Shown here in pieces: positions 1 through 6,508 of a stretch of DNA of 18,729 nt. The stretch covers positions 1 to 18,729 of the forward strand of contig JAJYMR010000167.1 of NCBI GenBank assembly GCA_021786815.1, in the 5' to 3' direction. The notes under the pieces were generated by a model, which had not been told where the DNA came from, ran no database searches, and was given only the letters and a program-made list of their open reading frames with translations. The DNA comes from Deltaproteobacteria bacterium. Lineage in GTDB: Bacteria > Desulfobacterota > Binatia > Binatales > Binataceae. The number at the start of each line of letters is the position of its first letter. Position 1 is the first letter of the stretch. A program made the position numbers and the translations under genes.

Positions 1-70
1 TTGAGTTCGAAAAATCGCTGGCCGGGTCGAGCTTTTCCTGCGCCACACAAGCGTAAAGCCGCCGCCGGTC
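1..70 (+). other. Upstream coding remnant of yicC with an apparent frameshift
   Basis: The frame of the downstream yicC ORF stays open back to position 5 and encodes residues that look like genuine YicC sequence, including the AGRVELFLR stretch that resembles the family's RGKVE segment near residue 70. A TGA at 2-4 in this frame blocks any extension further upstream. The frame one base over (codons from position 3) reads EFEKSLAG before stopping at 54-56 (TAA). A one-base loss, for example in the A5 run at 10-14, would join the two frames. It could be a real mutation, an assembly error or simply the damaged edge of a contig; the window cannot separate these. Confidence 0.5.
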
Positions 71-721
71 ATGCTCCAGGTCAATGAGCGCCTTGCCGCC
101 ATGTACCTGAACGAACTGCGCCGGCTCGGAAAGAGCTTTCACCTCGAAGGGCCGATCGGAATCGAAGCCATCATGCATCGCCCCGAGATTTTTCACGTGG
201 TCGAGGACGAAGGCGACCACGCGCACGGCGTGCGGCTCGGCTTCGAGGCCATCTCCATGGCGCTCAAACGGCTGGAGGCCGAGCGCGTGCGCGAGGGCAG
301 GAGCTTAAAGCGCGACTTTCAGACCCGGATTCGGAAAATGTCGCGGATGGTGTCGAAGGTCGAACAGCTTGCCGATGAAACCCGCCAGGAGGTGATCGGA
401 AACTTCAAGCTCAGGATGCAGGAATTGCTCGGCGAGCTGCCGCTCAACGAAAAGCGGCTTTACGAGGAGGCCTCCGCCGCCGCACAGCGCGGAGACATCA
501 GCGAAGAGCTGACCCGGCTGCAAATCCATCTCGCGGCTCTGGCCGAACTGCTCAAGCGCGAGGGACCGGTCGGCAAGCCGATCGAGTTTCTGCTCCAGGA
601 AATCAATCGCGAGGTCAACACAATCGGGTCGAAATCGCAGAATGCCCAGCTCTCGCAGCTTACGGTCCAGATGAAGGGCGAGGCCGAGAAAATGCGCGAG
701 CAGGTGCAGAACGTGGAATAG
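71..721 (+). CDS. yicC: YicC family endoribonuclease, N-terminus missing
   Basis: YicC proteins are about 290 residues long; E. coli YicC has been described as an endoribonuclease that influences small RNA stability. Only the last 216 residues lie behind a usable ATG here. Family hallmarks are visible in order: the REGRSL motif (residues 75-79), a long helical region (80-135), the DISEEL..L..H motif (142-153), and the LLQEINREVNTIGSKS block (174-189) leading to the typical C-terminus MREQVQNVE. The ATG at 71 has no clear Shine-Dalgarno sequence, and homologous residues continue upstream of it, so it is probably not the native start. The gene lies 55 bases before gmk, a common pairing in proteobacteria. 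Family assignment is firm; intactness is doubtful because of the frame break at the window edge. Confidence 0.9.
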   Translation: MLQVNERLAAMYLNELRRLGKSFHLEGPIGIEAIMHRPEIFHVVEDEGDHAHGVRLGFEAISMALKRLEAERVREGRSLKRDFQTRIRKMSRMVSKVEQLADETRQEVIGNFKLRMQELLGELPLNEKRLYEEASAAAQRGDISEELTRLQIHLAALAELLKREGPVGKPIEFLLQEINREVNTIGSKSQNAQLSQLTVQMKGEAEKMREQVQNVE

Positions 722-776
722 GTGGACAGCAAAAACGCCATTTGCCTCCCACTGGCGGTTTATATTAGGCTGTTTA

Positions 777-1400
777 ATGAAGGAATGTGTGCCGCCAAGA
801 CGCGGTATAGTGTTTATAGTTTCCGCTCCGTCCGGGGCCGGCAAAACCACGATCTCGCGTGCCGCGCTCGAGCGGATACCGGAGCTTACCGCCTCGGTGT
901 CAGTGACGACGCGCCGCCCGCGCGGAAATGAAGTGGACGGGACGGATTATCGCTTCGTGACTGACGACGAGTTCAGACGGATCCGCGAACGCGGGGAACT
1001 CGCGGAATGGGCCAAGGTCTTTGACGCCTCCTATGGCACCCCAAAGCGCCCATTGGACGAGGCTATTGCCTCCGGGCGCGATATTCTGCTCGATATCGAC
1101 ATCCAGGGCGCGCGTCAGATAAGAAAAGCTTACCCTAGCGACACGGCCACCATCTTCGTCCTGCCGCCCACCTTCCGCGAGTTGGAACAGCGTCTGCGCC
1201 GGCGCGGCACCGAGTCGGAAGCGGCGATCCAGGGTCGCCTTGCGCGGGCGCGCGAGGAAGCCCGGGCTTACGACGAATACGACTATCTCATCATCAACCA
1301 GGACGTGGACGAGTCTATCCGGTTGCTGCTTTCGGTTGTCACTGCCGAGAGGCTCAAGGTGACGCGGCTGCGCGAGGGATTCGTACCGTGGAAGAGCTAG
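777..1400 (+). CDS. gmk: Guanylate kinase
   Basis: This cytosolic enzyme phosphorylates GMP (and dGMP) to GDP with ATP, an essential step of GTP synthesis. At 207 residues it matches the usual family length. The P-loop SAPSGAGKTT is at residues 16-25, followed by the GMP-binding segment SVTTRRPR..EVDGTDYRF (42-60). The DILLDIDIQGA segment (about 100-110) and the lid arginines in RRRGTES follow. The annotated ATG may be replaced by an in-frame GTG at 789, which has a better ribosome binding site. The last 13 bases overlap the next gene, a (p)ppGpp synthetase/hydrolase, so the two are probably translationally coupled. Guanylate kinase is also a known (p)ppGpp target in some bacteria, which fits the pairing. 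The intervening rpoZ seen in many proteobacteria is missing. Confidence 0.97.
   Translation: MKECVPPRRGIVFIVSAPSGAGKTTISRAALERIPELTASVSVTTRRPRGNEVDGTDYRFVTDDEFRRIRERGELAEWAKVFDASYGTPKRPLDEAIASGRDILLDIDIQGARQIRKAYPSDTATIFVLPPTFRELEQRLRRRGTESEAAIQGRLARAREEARAYDEYDYLIINQDVDESIRLLLSVVTAERLKVTRLREGFVPWKS
780..784 (+). promoter_or_regulatory. Shine-Dalgarno sequence that may favour a GTG start for gmk
   Basis: AAGGA lies just inside the longest gmk reading frame, after the ATG at 777. It is 4 bases before an in-frame GTG at 789, which would remove MKEC and start the protein at PPRRGIVFIV. The ATG at 777 has no comparable ribosome binding site. The start is therefore ambiguous, with a modest preference for GTG 789. 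Confidence 0.4.
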
Positions 1401-3592
1401 CGCAAAGCGCGCCTGCGGAATTGGACGAGCTGATACGCGAGGTGCTCGCCTACAACCGGCAGGCGGACCCGCAAGCCATCCGGCGCGCCTACGAGTATTC
1501 GGCCCGGATGCACGCGGAGCAGAAGCGTGAATCGGGCGAGCCCTACGTGACCCATCCGCTCAACGTCGCGCTCATCTCGACCCGGCTCAAGCTCGACTTG
1601 CCGTCGATCGAGACGGCGCTGCTCCACGACGTGGTCGAGGACACGCACGCCTCGCTCCAGGAAGTCGAATCACTCTTCGGCGCCGAGGTCGCCCGACTGG
1701 TTGACGGAGTCACGAAGGTTTCCAAGATCACCTTTTCGAGCCGCGAGGAAAAACAGGCGGAGAATTTCCGCAAGATGATTATCGCGATGGCCCAGGATAT
1801 CCGGGTCGTGATGATCAAGCTTGCCGACCGCCTTCACAACATGCGCACGCTCGGCGCGCTGCCGCGCGAGCGCCAGCGCGAGATCGCGCGTGAGACGCTG
1901 GAAATTTACGCGCCGATCTCGCATCGCCTCGGCATCTACTGGCTCAAGTCCGAGCTCGAGGACAATGCCTTCCGCTACCTGAATCCGCAGGCGTACTCGA
2001 TGCTCAAGACGATGGTGGCAAAGCGCAAGGCCGAGCGCGAGGAATACATCCGCGCCGTAATCGACATCCTTTCCAAGCGCCTTGCCGAATCAGGGGTCAC
2101 GGCGGAGGTCACCGGCCGTCCCAAGCACTTCTATTCCATCCATACCAAGATGCGCGAGGAGGGCCTTTCCTTCGACCAGATCTACGATCTCGTCGCCTTT
2201 CGCATCATCGTGGGCACGGTACGCGAGTGCTACGAAGCGCTCGGCGTCGTGCACGCGAACTGGAAGCCGGTGCCAGGCCGGTTCAAGGACTATATCGCGC
2301 TGCCCAAGCCCAACATGTACCAGTCGCTGCACACCACCGTGATTGGGCCGCACGGGCAGCGGATGGAAGTGCAGATTCGCAGCCGTGAGATGCATCGCGT
2401 GGCCGAGGAGGGAATCGCCGCGCACTGGACCTACAAGGAGGGCGGTTCGGCCGAGCGCGACACCGAACGCTTCGCGTGGCTCAGGCGGCTGGTCGAATGG
2501 CAGCAGAACCTCAAGGATCCGGCCGAATTCCTCTCCACCGTGCGCGACGATCTCTTCCCCGAAGAGGTTTTCGTGTTCACGCCCAAGGGCGACGTGCTCG
2601 ACTTTCCCAAGGGCGCGTCCGTCATCGACTTCGCCTACAGGATTCATTCCGCGGTCGGCAACCATCTGTCCGGCGCGCGGGTGAACGGGCGGATGGTGCC
2701 GCTCAGGTACAGGCTTCAGTCCGGCGACACGGTCGAGGTAATCACCAACGACCGTCAGACGCCCGGCAAGGACTGGGCGAATTTCGCGGCGACCGCACGC
2801 GCCAAGAGCCGCATCCGCCAATGGTCTCGCCAGCAGCAGGCCGATCGTTCGCGCGACCTCGGCGTCTCGCTGCTGGATCGCGAACTCGAACCGCTCAAGC
2901 TCGGCGTCGCGCAACTCAGAAACGAGAAACGCTTAGATGCGGTACTCAGGGAATTCTCGCAGCGTGACGCCGACTCGCTTCTCGCCGCGGTCGGCTACGG
3001 CATCATCACGCCCGCCCAGCTTCTGGCCAAGGTGCTCACCGCCGAGGAGCTGAAGCTTTATCGCGCCGAGCGCCAGCATGCGCCGTCGGGCGAACGTCCC
3101 CCCAGCGCGCGCGAGCCGCGAAAGGCGATCAGCAGCGCGGTCGTGGTTTCGGGAGTCGGCGACGTGCTGGTGCGGTTTGCGCGATGCTGTAATCCGCTGC
3201 CGGGCGAGGCGATAACCGGGTTCATCACGCGCGGTCGCGGCGTGACCGTTCATCTGGCGGGATGCACGCACGCGCTGATGAGCGATCCGCAGCGGCGTGT
3301 CCCGGTGGTATGGAAGGACGGAGAACTGGCGCCGCGGGCAATCCGCCTGGAAGTGCTGTGCGTCGATCAGCCGGGATTGCTTGCCGCGATGTCGAAGGTG
3401 ATAGCGTCGGCCGGCGTCAATATCACGACCGCCGAGGTCAAGACCACCGGCGTCGACGGACGGGCGCTTTCGGTCTTCGAGCTTTCCGTCACGAACGCGC
3501 GCCAGTTGAACAACCTGATGAGTTCGATCGCCGCGATCGACGGCGTGATGCGGGTTTCGCGTCTCGGCCAGCAAAACGGCCAGCAGTATTAG
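1388..3592 (+). CDS. relA/spoT: Bifunctional (p)ppGpp synthetase/hydrolase, RelA/SpoT family
   Basis: It makes (p)ppGpp from ATP and GTP/GDP and also hydrolyses it, setting the stringent response. At 734 residues it is a full-length long RSH protein. The N-terminal HD hydrolase domain has H56 and the HD pair in ALLHDVVEDT (H80, D81), so hydrolysis looks intact. The synthetase domain has GRPKHFYSIH (243-252), RFKD (298-301) and YQSLHTT (311-317); RFKD is the RxKD signature of bifunctional rather than RelA-only enzymes. A TGS domain follows (about 391-453), then the ARCCNPLPGE segment (598-607) and a C-terminal ACT domain (about 652-726). The start is GTG 1388, with GAGGGA at 1374-1379, and it overlaps gmk by 13 bases. 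No promoter is visible in between, so it is probably read with gmk. Confidence 0.97.
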   Translation: MEELAQSAPAELDELIREVLAYNRQADPQAIRRAYEYSARMHAEQKRESGEPYVTHPLNVALISTRLKLDLPSIETALLHDVVEDTHASLQEVESLFGAEVARLVDGVTKVSKITFSSREEKQAENFRKMIIAMAQDIRVVMIKLADRLHNMRTLGALPRERQREIARETLEIYAPISHRLGIYWLKSELEDNAFRYLNPQAYSMLKTMVAKRKAEREEYIRAVIDILSKRLAESGVTAEVTGRPKHFYSIHTKMREEGLSFDQIYDLVAFRIIVGTVRECYEALGVVHANWKPVPGRFKDYIALPKPNMYQSLHTTVIGPHGQRMEVQIRSREMHRVAEEGIAAHWTYKEGGSAERDTERFAWLRRLVEWQQNLKDPAEFLSTVRDDLFPEEVFVFTPKGDVLDFPKGASVIDFAYRIHSAVGNHLSGARVNGRMVPLRYRLQSGDTVEVITNDRQTPGKDWANFAATARAKSRIRQWSRQQQADRSRDLGVSLLDRELEPLKLGVAQLRNEKRLDAVLREFSQRDADSLLAAVGYGIITPAQLLAKVLTAEELKLYRAERQHAPSGERPPSAREPRKAISSAVVVSGVGDVLVRFARCCNPLPGEAITGFITRGRGVTVHLAGCTHALMSDPQRRVPVVWKDGELAPRAIRLEVLCVDQPGLLAAMSKVIASAGVNITTAEVKTTGVDGRALSVFELSVTNARQLNNLMSSIAAIDGVMRVSRLGQQNGQQY

Positions 3593-3736
3593 CATCGTCG
3601 CGCGGTCCGCGCGCCACACAGCAAGACCTTTCAGCCGAACATTGCCGGGCGCTTCGCTTTACGCGCAGGTAGCGATAACCTCATTGCGGCGCTTGTGCGG
3701 AGCCGGCTGATACGCGGCCAGCACGGGCGCGGACTC

Positions 3737-3764
3737 GGCTCGGCGCGCGCGTGCGCGCCGAGCC
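3737..3764. repeat. Perfect GC-rich inverted repeat between relA/spoT and ridA
   Basis: The arms GGCTCGGCGCGC (3737-3748) and GCGCGCCGAGCC (3753-3764) are exact reverse complements around the loop GCGT. The flanking C3736 and G3765 extend the stem to 13 pairs. It is not followed by a T run, so it is not a standard intrinsic terminator. It ends 33 bases before the ridA start, just upstream of the ribosome binding site. It may act as an mRNA processing or stability hairpin, a pause site, or a folded leader. The rest of the 205-base gap (3593-3797) shows no gene and no convincing promoter. Confidence 0.6.
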
Positions 3765-3797
3765 GGCCCTCGCTGCGCTCCCTGAGGAACGTGCACG

Positions 3798-4181
3798 ATG
3801 AAAACGGCGGTCGAAACCAGGCAGGCTCCTTCGGCAATCGGCCCGTACTCGCAGGCTATCCTCGGCGAACAATGGATGTTCTGCTCGGGCCAGATTGGGC
3901 TCGACCCGGTCACCGGCGCGCTGGTCGCCGGCGGCGTCGAGGCCGAGAGCAGGCGCGCACTGGAGAATCTGCGCGAGGTCCTGAGCAAGGCCGGACTTGG
4001 CTTCGACGACGTCGTCAAGGCCACGCTCTTTGTGATCGACCTGAAGGAGTTCGACGTGGTCAATCGCGTATACGGCGAGCATTTCGCGCCGCCCTATCCA
4101 GCGCGTTCAACCGTGCAGGTGGCGGCGCTGCCGCGCGGCGCGCGGATTGAAATCGAGGCGATAGCGCTTCGCCGCAAATAA
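3798..4181 (+). CDS. ridA: RidA/YjgF/UK114 family enamine/imine deaminase
   Basis: RidA proteins hydrolyse reactive 2-aminoacrylate-type enamines/imines made by PLP enzymes, protecting the cell from damage; they act as cytosolic trimers. The 127-residue length is typical. Diagnostic features are the N-terminal APSAIGPYSQA (residues 10-20, Y17), CSGQIGLDP (29-37), and the family signature around PYPARSTVQVAALPRGARIEIEA. In the last, R103 is the substrate-carboxylate-binding arginine and E120 the conserved glutamate of the active site. A good ribosome binding site, GAGGA (3784-3788), lies 9 bases before the ATG. The gene follows relA/spoT, an arrangement seen in a number of proteobacteria. It is separated by a 205-base gap with a strong hairpin, so independent or attenuated expression is possible. 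Confidence 0.95.
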   Translation: MKTAVETRQAPSAIGPYSQAILGEQWMFCSGQIGLDPVTGALVAGGVEAESRRALENLREVLSKAGLGFDDVVKATLFVIDLKEFDVVNRVYGEHFAPPYPARSTVQVAALPRGARIEIEAIALRRK

Positions 4182-4241
4182 GCCACGCGCACGGCCCGCC
4201 GCAACTATCGGCCGATTGCCCGCGTCGCGGCTTCGAGGTTG
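4182..4241. other. Short convergent intergenic region
   Basis: These 60 bases separate the stop of ridA (+ strand) from the stop of the sugar kinase gene (- strand). I see only a weak GCCG/CGGC pairing and no hairpin followed by a T run on either strand, so no bidirectional terminator can be called. Confidence 0.6.
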
Positions 4242-5018
4242 TCAGAATTCCGTCAGCAATTTGCGCGCGGGCGCGTCAAGCCAGCGTCCCTGCGGGTCGA
4301 GTTTCGTCGCGGAACGAAGCAGACGGGCGAAGTTACGCCGGCGTAGCAGCGCGGGCACCGGATTGCGGAGCAGGCGCGCCTTGTCGAGGTCGAGTATCGC
4401 TACCGAGAACCGTTCGGCCCCGGTTACAACCATCAGGTTGTGCAGGTTCAGGTCGGCGTGGACGAGCCCACGCTCGTGCATCGTGTCGATCGCCTCGCGC
4501 GCGAGCCTGAGCACGTGCTCGCGAACGCGCGGATCGTCGTCGGTGCGCACGAACTCCCATAGCGTGAGGCCCGAAAGAGCGCGAGTGATAAACGCGCCGC
4601 GATAGACGCCCGGCCACACCCATTGCACCATCGCGCCCATCGGCTCGGCGACCGGAATACCGCGCCTTGCCGCCTCGCTTGCGACTGCAAGCTCGCGCAC
4701 CGGGCGCGGGCTCATTCCGAAATAGAGGTCGTCGAACAGAAGACGCGCCATCCCGCCCCGGCGCGAGAGTCGAACGACGAGTTCGGGCGCGTTTTCGAGC
4801 GCCAGCCGAATCGCGCTCCGGCGATTTCCCGAGCCTTCACTGCCGGCGCGGGCCCGAAGCTCCTCCACGCGCGTGATTATCGCCTGCGCGAGCGGAAGAA
4901 GTTCGCGCCTCAGGTAAACCAGCCTCCGCCCGAGCGCGAGGCGGGCGAACTCGGGCCCCGGTTCCGAACGCGTCTGGCCCGCGGGTCGTCCGGACGCCCT
5001 GCGGGAATCGCGCCTCAT
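4242..5018 (-). CDS. KdkA/WaaP-like lipopolysaccharide core kinase
   Basis: The 258-residue product has a protein-kinase-like fold signature of the Kdo/WaaP (lipopolysaccharide kinase, InaA-like) family. These enzymes phosphorylate Kdo or heptose of the LPS inner core at the inner membrane. The catalytic loop is HADLNLHNLM, with D189 and N194. The metal-binding segment is AILDLDKARLL (D210/D212), in place of the DFG of eukaryotic kinases. The N-terminal segment SPRPVRELAVASEAARRGIPVAEP (about 103-126) fits the nucleotide-binding lobe of the family. The reading frame stays open far upstream, but the ATG at 5018 forms an ATGA overlap with the stop of the upstream glycosyltransferase gene, which fixes the start well. 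Its place at the end of a lipid A/Kdo operon, downstream of waaA and lpxK, supports a Kdo kinase role. The exact sugar substrate is inferred. Confidence 0.72.
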   Translation of the reverse strand: MRRDSRRASGRPAGQTRSEPGPEFARLALGRRLVYLRRELLPLAQAIITRVEELRARAGSEGSGNRRSAIRLALENAPELVVRLSRRGGMARLLFDDLYFGMSPRPVRELAVASEAARRGIPVAEPMGAMVQWVWPGVYRGAFITRALSGLTLWEFVRTDDDPRVREHVLRLAREAIDTMHERGLVHADLNLHNLMVVTGAERFSVAILDLDKARLLRNPVPALLRRRNFARLLRSATKLDPQGRWLDAPARKLLTEF

Positions 5019-6250
5019 CGCCGGCCGCTCGCCGCCGGACGCACGCCGGCGACATCCGCGCTCGCGCCGCCCGACGCCCATCGCGCGGTGATAACAACCG
5101 CGGCGAGAAGCATCAGCGACGATACGAAGTGCACCGAATAGAACAGTGCAAGCCGATTCAACATCTTGCCCGGAATCCAGTTGAGGACCACCGACAGGAC
5201 AACAATCGCCCACGCAAGGCGCGGTGAATCGCGCTCGTCGGCGGGCTCCAGCCACAACGCCACGAGCAGGACCGCGTACGGCACGAGGAGCGCCGCGTAG
5301 TAGCTTTTCCATGAAACCGGCGCGAACGAGGGCATCAGGCAGAACAATGCCGCGAGCGGAAAACGCCGCGGCAGCATCGCGCCGCGCCCCTCGGCCGGGC
5401 TCATCGCGCACCAGATCGCGACGGCAAGCACGAGAGCCAGCTCCACCGCCGTTCCGGCGTAAAGCGAGGCGCTCGCGCCCGCGGTCCCCGGATGCGCTCC
5501 GAGACTCAGGATTCGCGCGAAGGCCGAACTCGCCGACTGGTTCGTCAGCATCAGCCGGTACCGCCCGGTCATCGAAAGCACCACCTGCACGTAGGAGGCG
5601 GTCTGGTCCATCGCTCCGCGCGGACCGAAGAACAGGGCCGGAACCAGGAGCAATCCGAGCGCCGACAAAAGGGCCCATCCAAGCGCCTTCCATCGCCGCT
5701 CGATCACGAGAAACAGCGCGCCAAGCGCCGCGTAGGGCTTGATCAGAAGCGCAGTTGCGAGCGAAAGCCCGGCCCATCGGTCGCGTCCCTCCTCCGCGAA
5801 GACGATCGACCAGATGACGAGCGCCAGCGTGGGCAAGTTTATCTGTCCGTGCTCGACGTCGTTGCCGACGAATCGCTGTGCGAGGATGAGCGGCAAGACG
5901 ATAAGCGCAGCGGAAATTGTGCGCCCGCGCCCGAATATCATCCGGTTGGTTCCGACGATCATCGCGAGCAGCCCCGCCATGCTGACCAGGCACCAGGCCA
6001 GTTGCGCCGCCTTGAGCGGCAGCGCCGCGAGCGGCGCGAACATCAGGGCGAAGACGGGTGCGTAGAGGAAGTGGCTCGATTCATCGAGCCGGTAGAGCGC
6101 CGCGCCGTGCAACACGCGGGTTCCGGCGCGGTAGTAGACGTTGAAGTCGCCCTGGATTCGAAGCACCGCCGCAACCGCCATCGCGGCCACATAGATGCCG
6201 AAGGCGAGCCAGACAAATCGCCGGGCCTGATTGGCGTCGATTTGTTTCAT
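5015..6250 (-). CDS. GT87-like (DUF2029) multi-pass membrane glycosyltransferase
   Basis: This is a very hydrophobic protein of 411 residues from this start, with about ten predicted membrane segments. Near the N-terminus it carries the pattern GDFNVYYRAGTRVLHGAALYR followed by HFLYAPVFALMFAPLAALP. This matches the polyprenol-phosphate-mannose-dependent GT87/DUF2029 family (D..vYy.A, f.YpP). Such GT-C enzymes use a lipid-linked sugar and act on the periplasmic face. The start is uncertain: I chose ATG 6250, just before the first membrane segment. In-frame ATG 6295 or GTG 6307 would add 15 or 19 residues, and none has a good ribosome binding site. The stop overlaps the kinase start as ATGA. 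Context suggests it decorates lipid A or core, but the acceptor is unknown. Confidence 0.72.
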   Translation of the reverse strand: MKQIDANQARRFVWLAFGIYVAAMAVAAVLRIQGDFNVYYRAGTRVLHGAALYRLDESSHFLYAPVFALMFAPLAALPLKAAQLAWCLVSMAGLLAMIVGTNRMIFGRGRTISAALIVLPLILAQRFVGNDVEHGQINLPTLALVIWSIVFAEEGRDRWAGLSLATALLIKPYAALGALFLVIERRWKALGWALLSALGLLLVPALFFGPRGAMDQTASYVQVVLSMTGRYRLMLTNQSASSAFARILSLGAHPGTAGASASLYAGTAVELALVLAVAIWCAMSPAEGRGAMLPRRFPLAALFCLMPSFAPVSWKSYYAALLVPYAVLLVALWLEPADERDSPRLAWAIVVLSVVLNWIPGKMLNRLALFYSVHFVSSLMLLAAVVITARWASGGASADVAGVRPAASGRR

Positions 6251-6295
6251 CTCGGCAGAGCGCGCAGAACCCGCCGCGGCGTGGCGGCGCAACAT

Positions 6296-6315
6296 CCACA
6301 GGCGCACGCCTGCGG
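6296..6315 (-). repeat. Intercistronic hairpin after the Trm112-like gene
   Basis: On the minus strand CCGCAGGC and GCCTGTGG pair over 8 positions (one G-T wobble) around the loop GTGC. It begins 4 bases after the stop of the small zinc protein gene and abuts an in-frame ATG (6295) of the glycosyltransferase gene. There is no following T run, so it may be a processing or translation-modulating hairpin rather than a terminator. Confidence 0.4.
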
Positions 6316-6319
6316 GACG

Positions 6320-6490
6320 TTACTCAAGCGGTTTCGCCTCTTCGACGAGCATCACGGGAATGTCGTCCTTGATCGGATAGACGAGCTTGCATGCGGGGCA
6401 CACCAAGCCGTCCTTCTGTTCGTTCAGGCGGATGTCCCCCTTGCACCTGGGACAGGCCAGAATGTCGAGCAGTTCCTGGCTGAGCGCCAT
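6320..6490 (-). CDS. Trm112/YcaR-like small zinc-ribbon protein
   Basis: This 56-residue protein starts MALSQELLDILACPRCKGDI. Two CxxC pairs, C13/C16 (CPRC) and C31/C34 (CPAC), form a probable zinc site, and the ending YPIKDDIPVML is the hallmark of the bacterial Trm112/YcaR (UPF0434) family. Eukaryotic Trm112 activates methyltransferases; the bacterial role is poorly defined. The start is supported by GGAGG at 6501-6505, 10 bases upstream, lying in the 18-base gap after lpxK. In E. coli ycaR is likewise close downstream of lpxK and next to kdsB, so the linkage to lipid A/Kdo genes is conserved, although kdsB itself is not seen here. Confidence 0.92.
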   Translation of the reverse strand: MALSQELLDILACPRCKGDIRLNEQKDGLVCPACKLVYPIKDDIPVMLVEEAKPLE

Positions 6491-6500
6491 TGGAAGAGAA

Positions 6501-6505
6501 CCTCC
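6501..6505 (-). promoter_or_regulatory. Shine-Dalgarno sequence of the Trm112-like gene
   Basis: GGAGG on the minus strand lies 10 bases before the ATG at 6490, in the 18-base gap after lpxK. It supports this small gene being translated. Confidence 0.55.
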
Positions 6506-6508
6506 GAG

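Noticed and set aside
742..766. TTGCCT and TATATT before gmk as a promoter
   Set aside because: The spacer is only 13 bases, too short for a sigma70-type promoter.
305..850. 181-codon minus-strand frame across yicC and the gmk start
   Set aside because: It overlaps two conserved genes in antisense and shows no recognisable family features.
5019..5993. Long upstream extension of the sugar kinase frame
   Set aside because: It is a shadow of the GT87-like gene; the ATGA overlap at 5015-5018 marks the real start.
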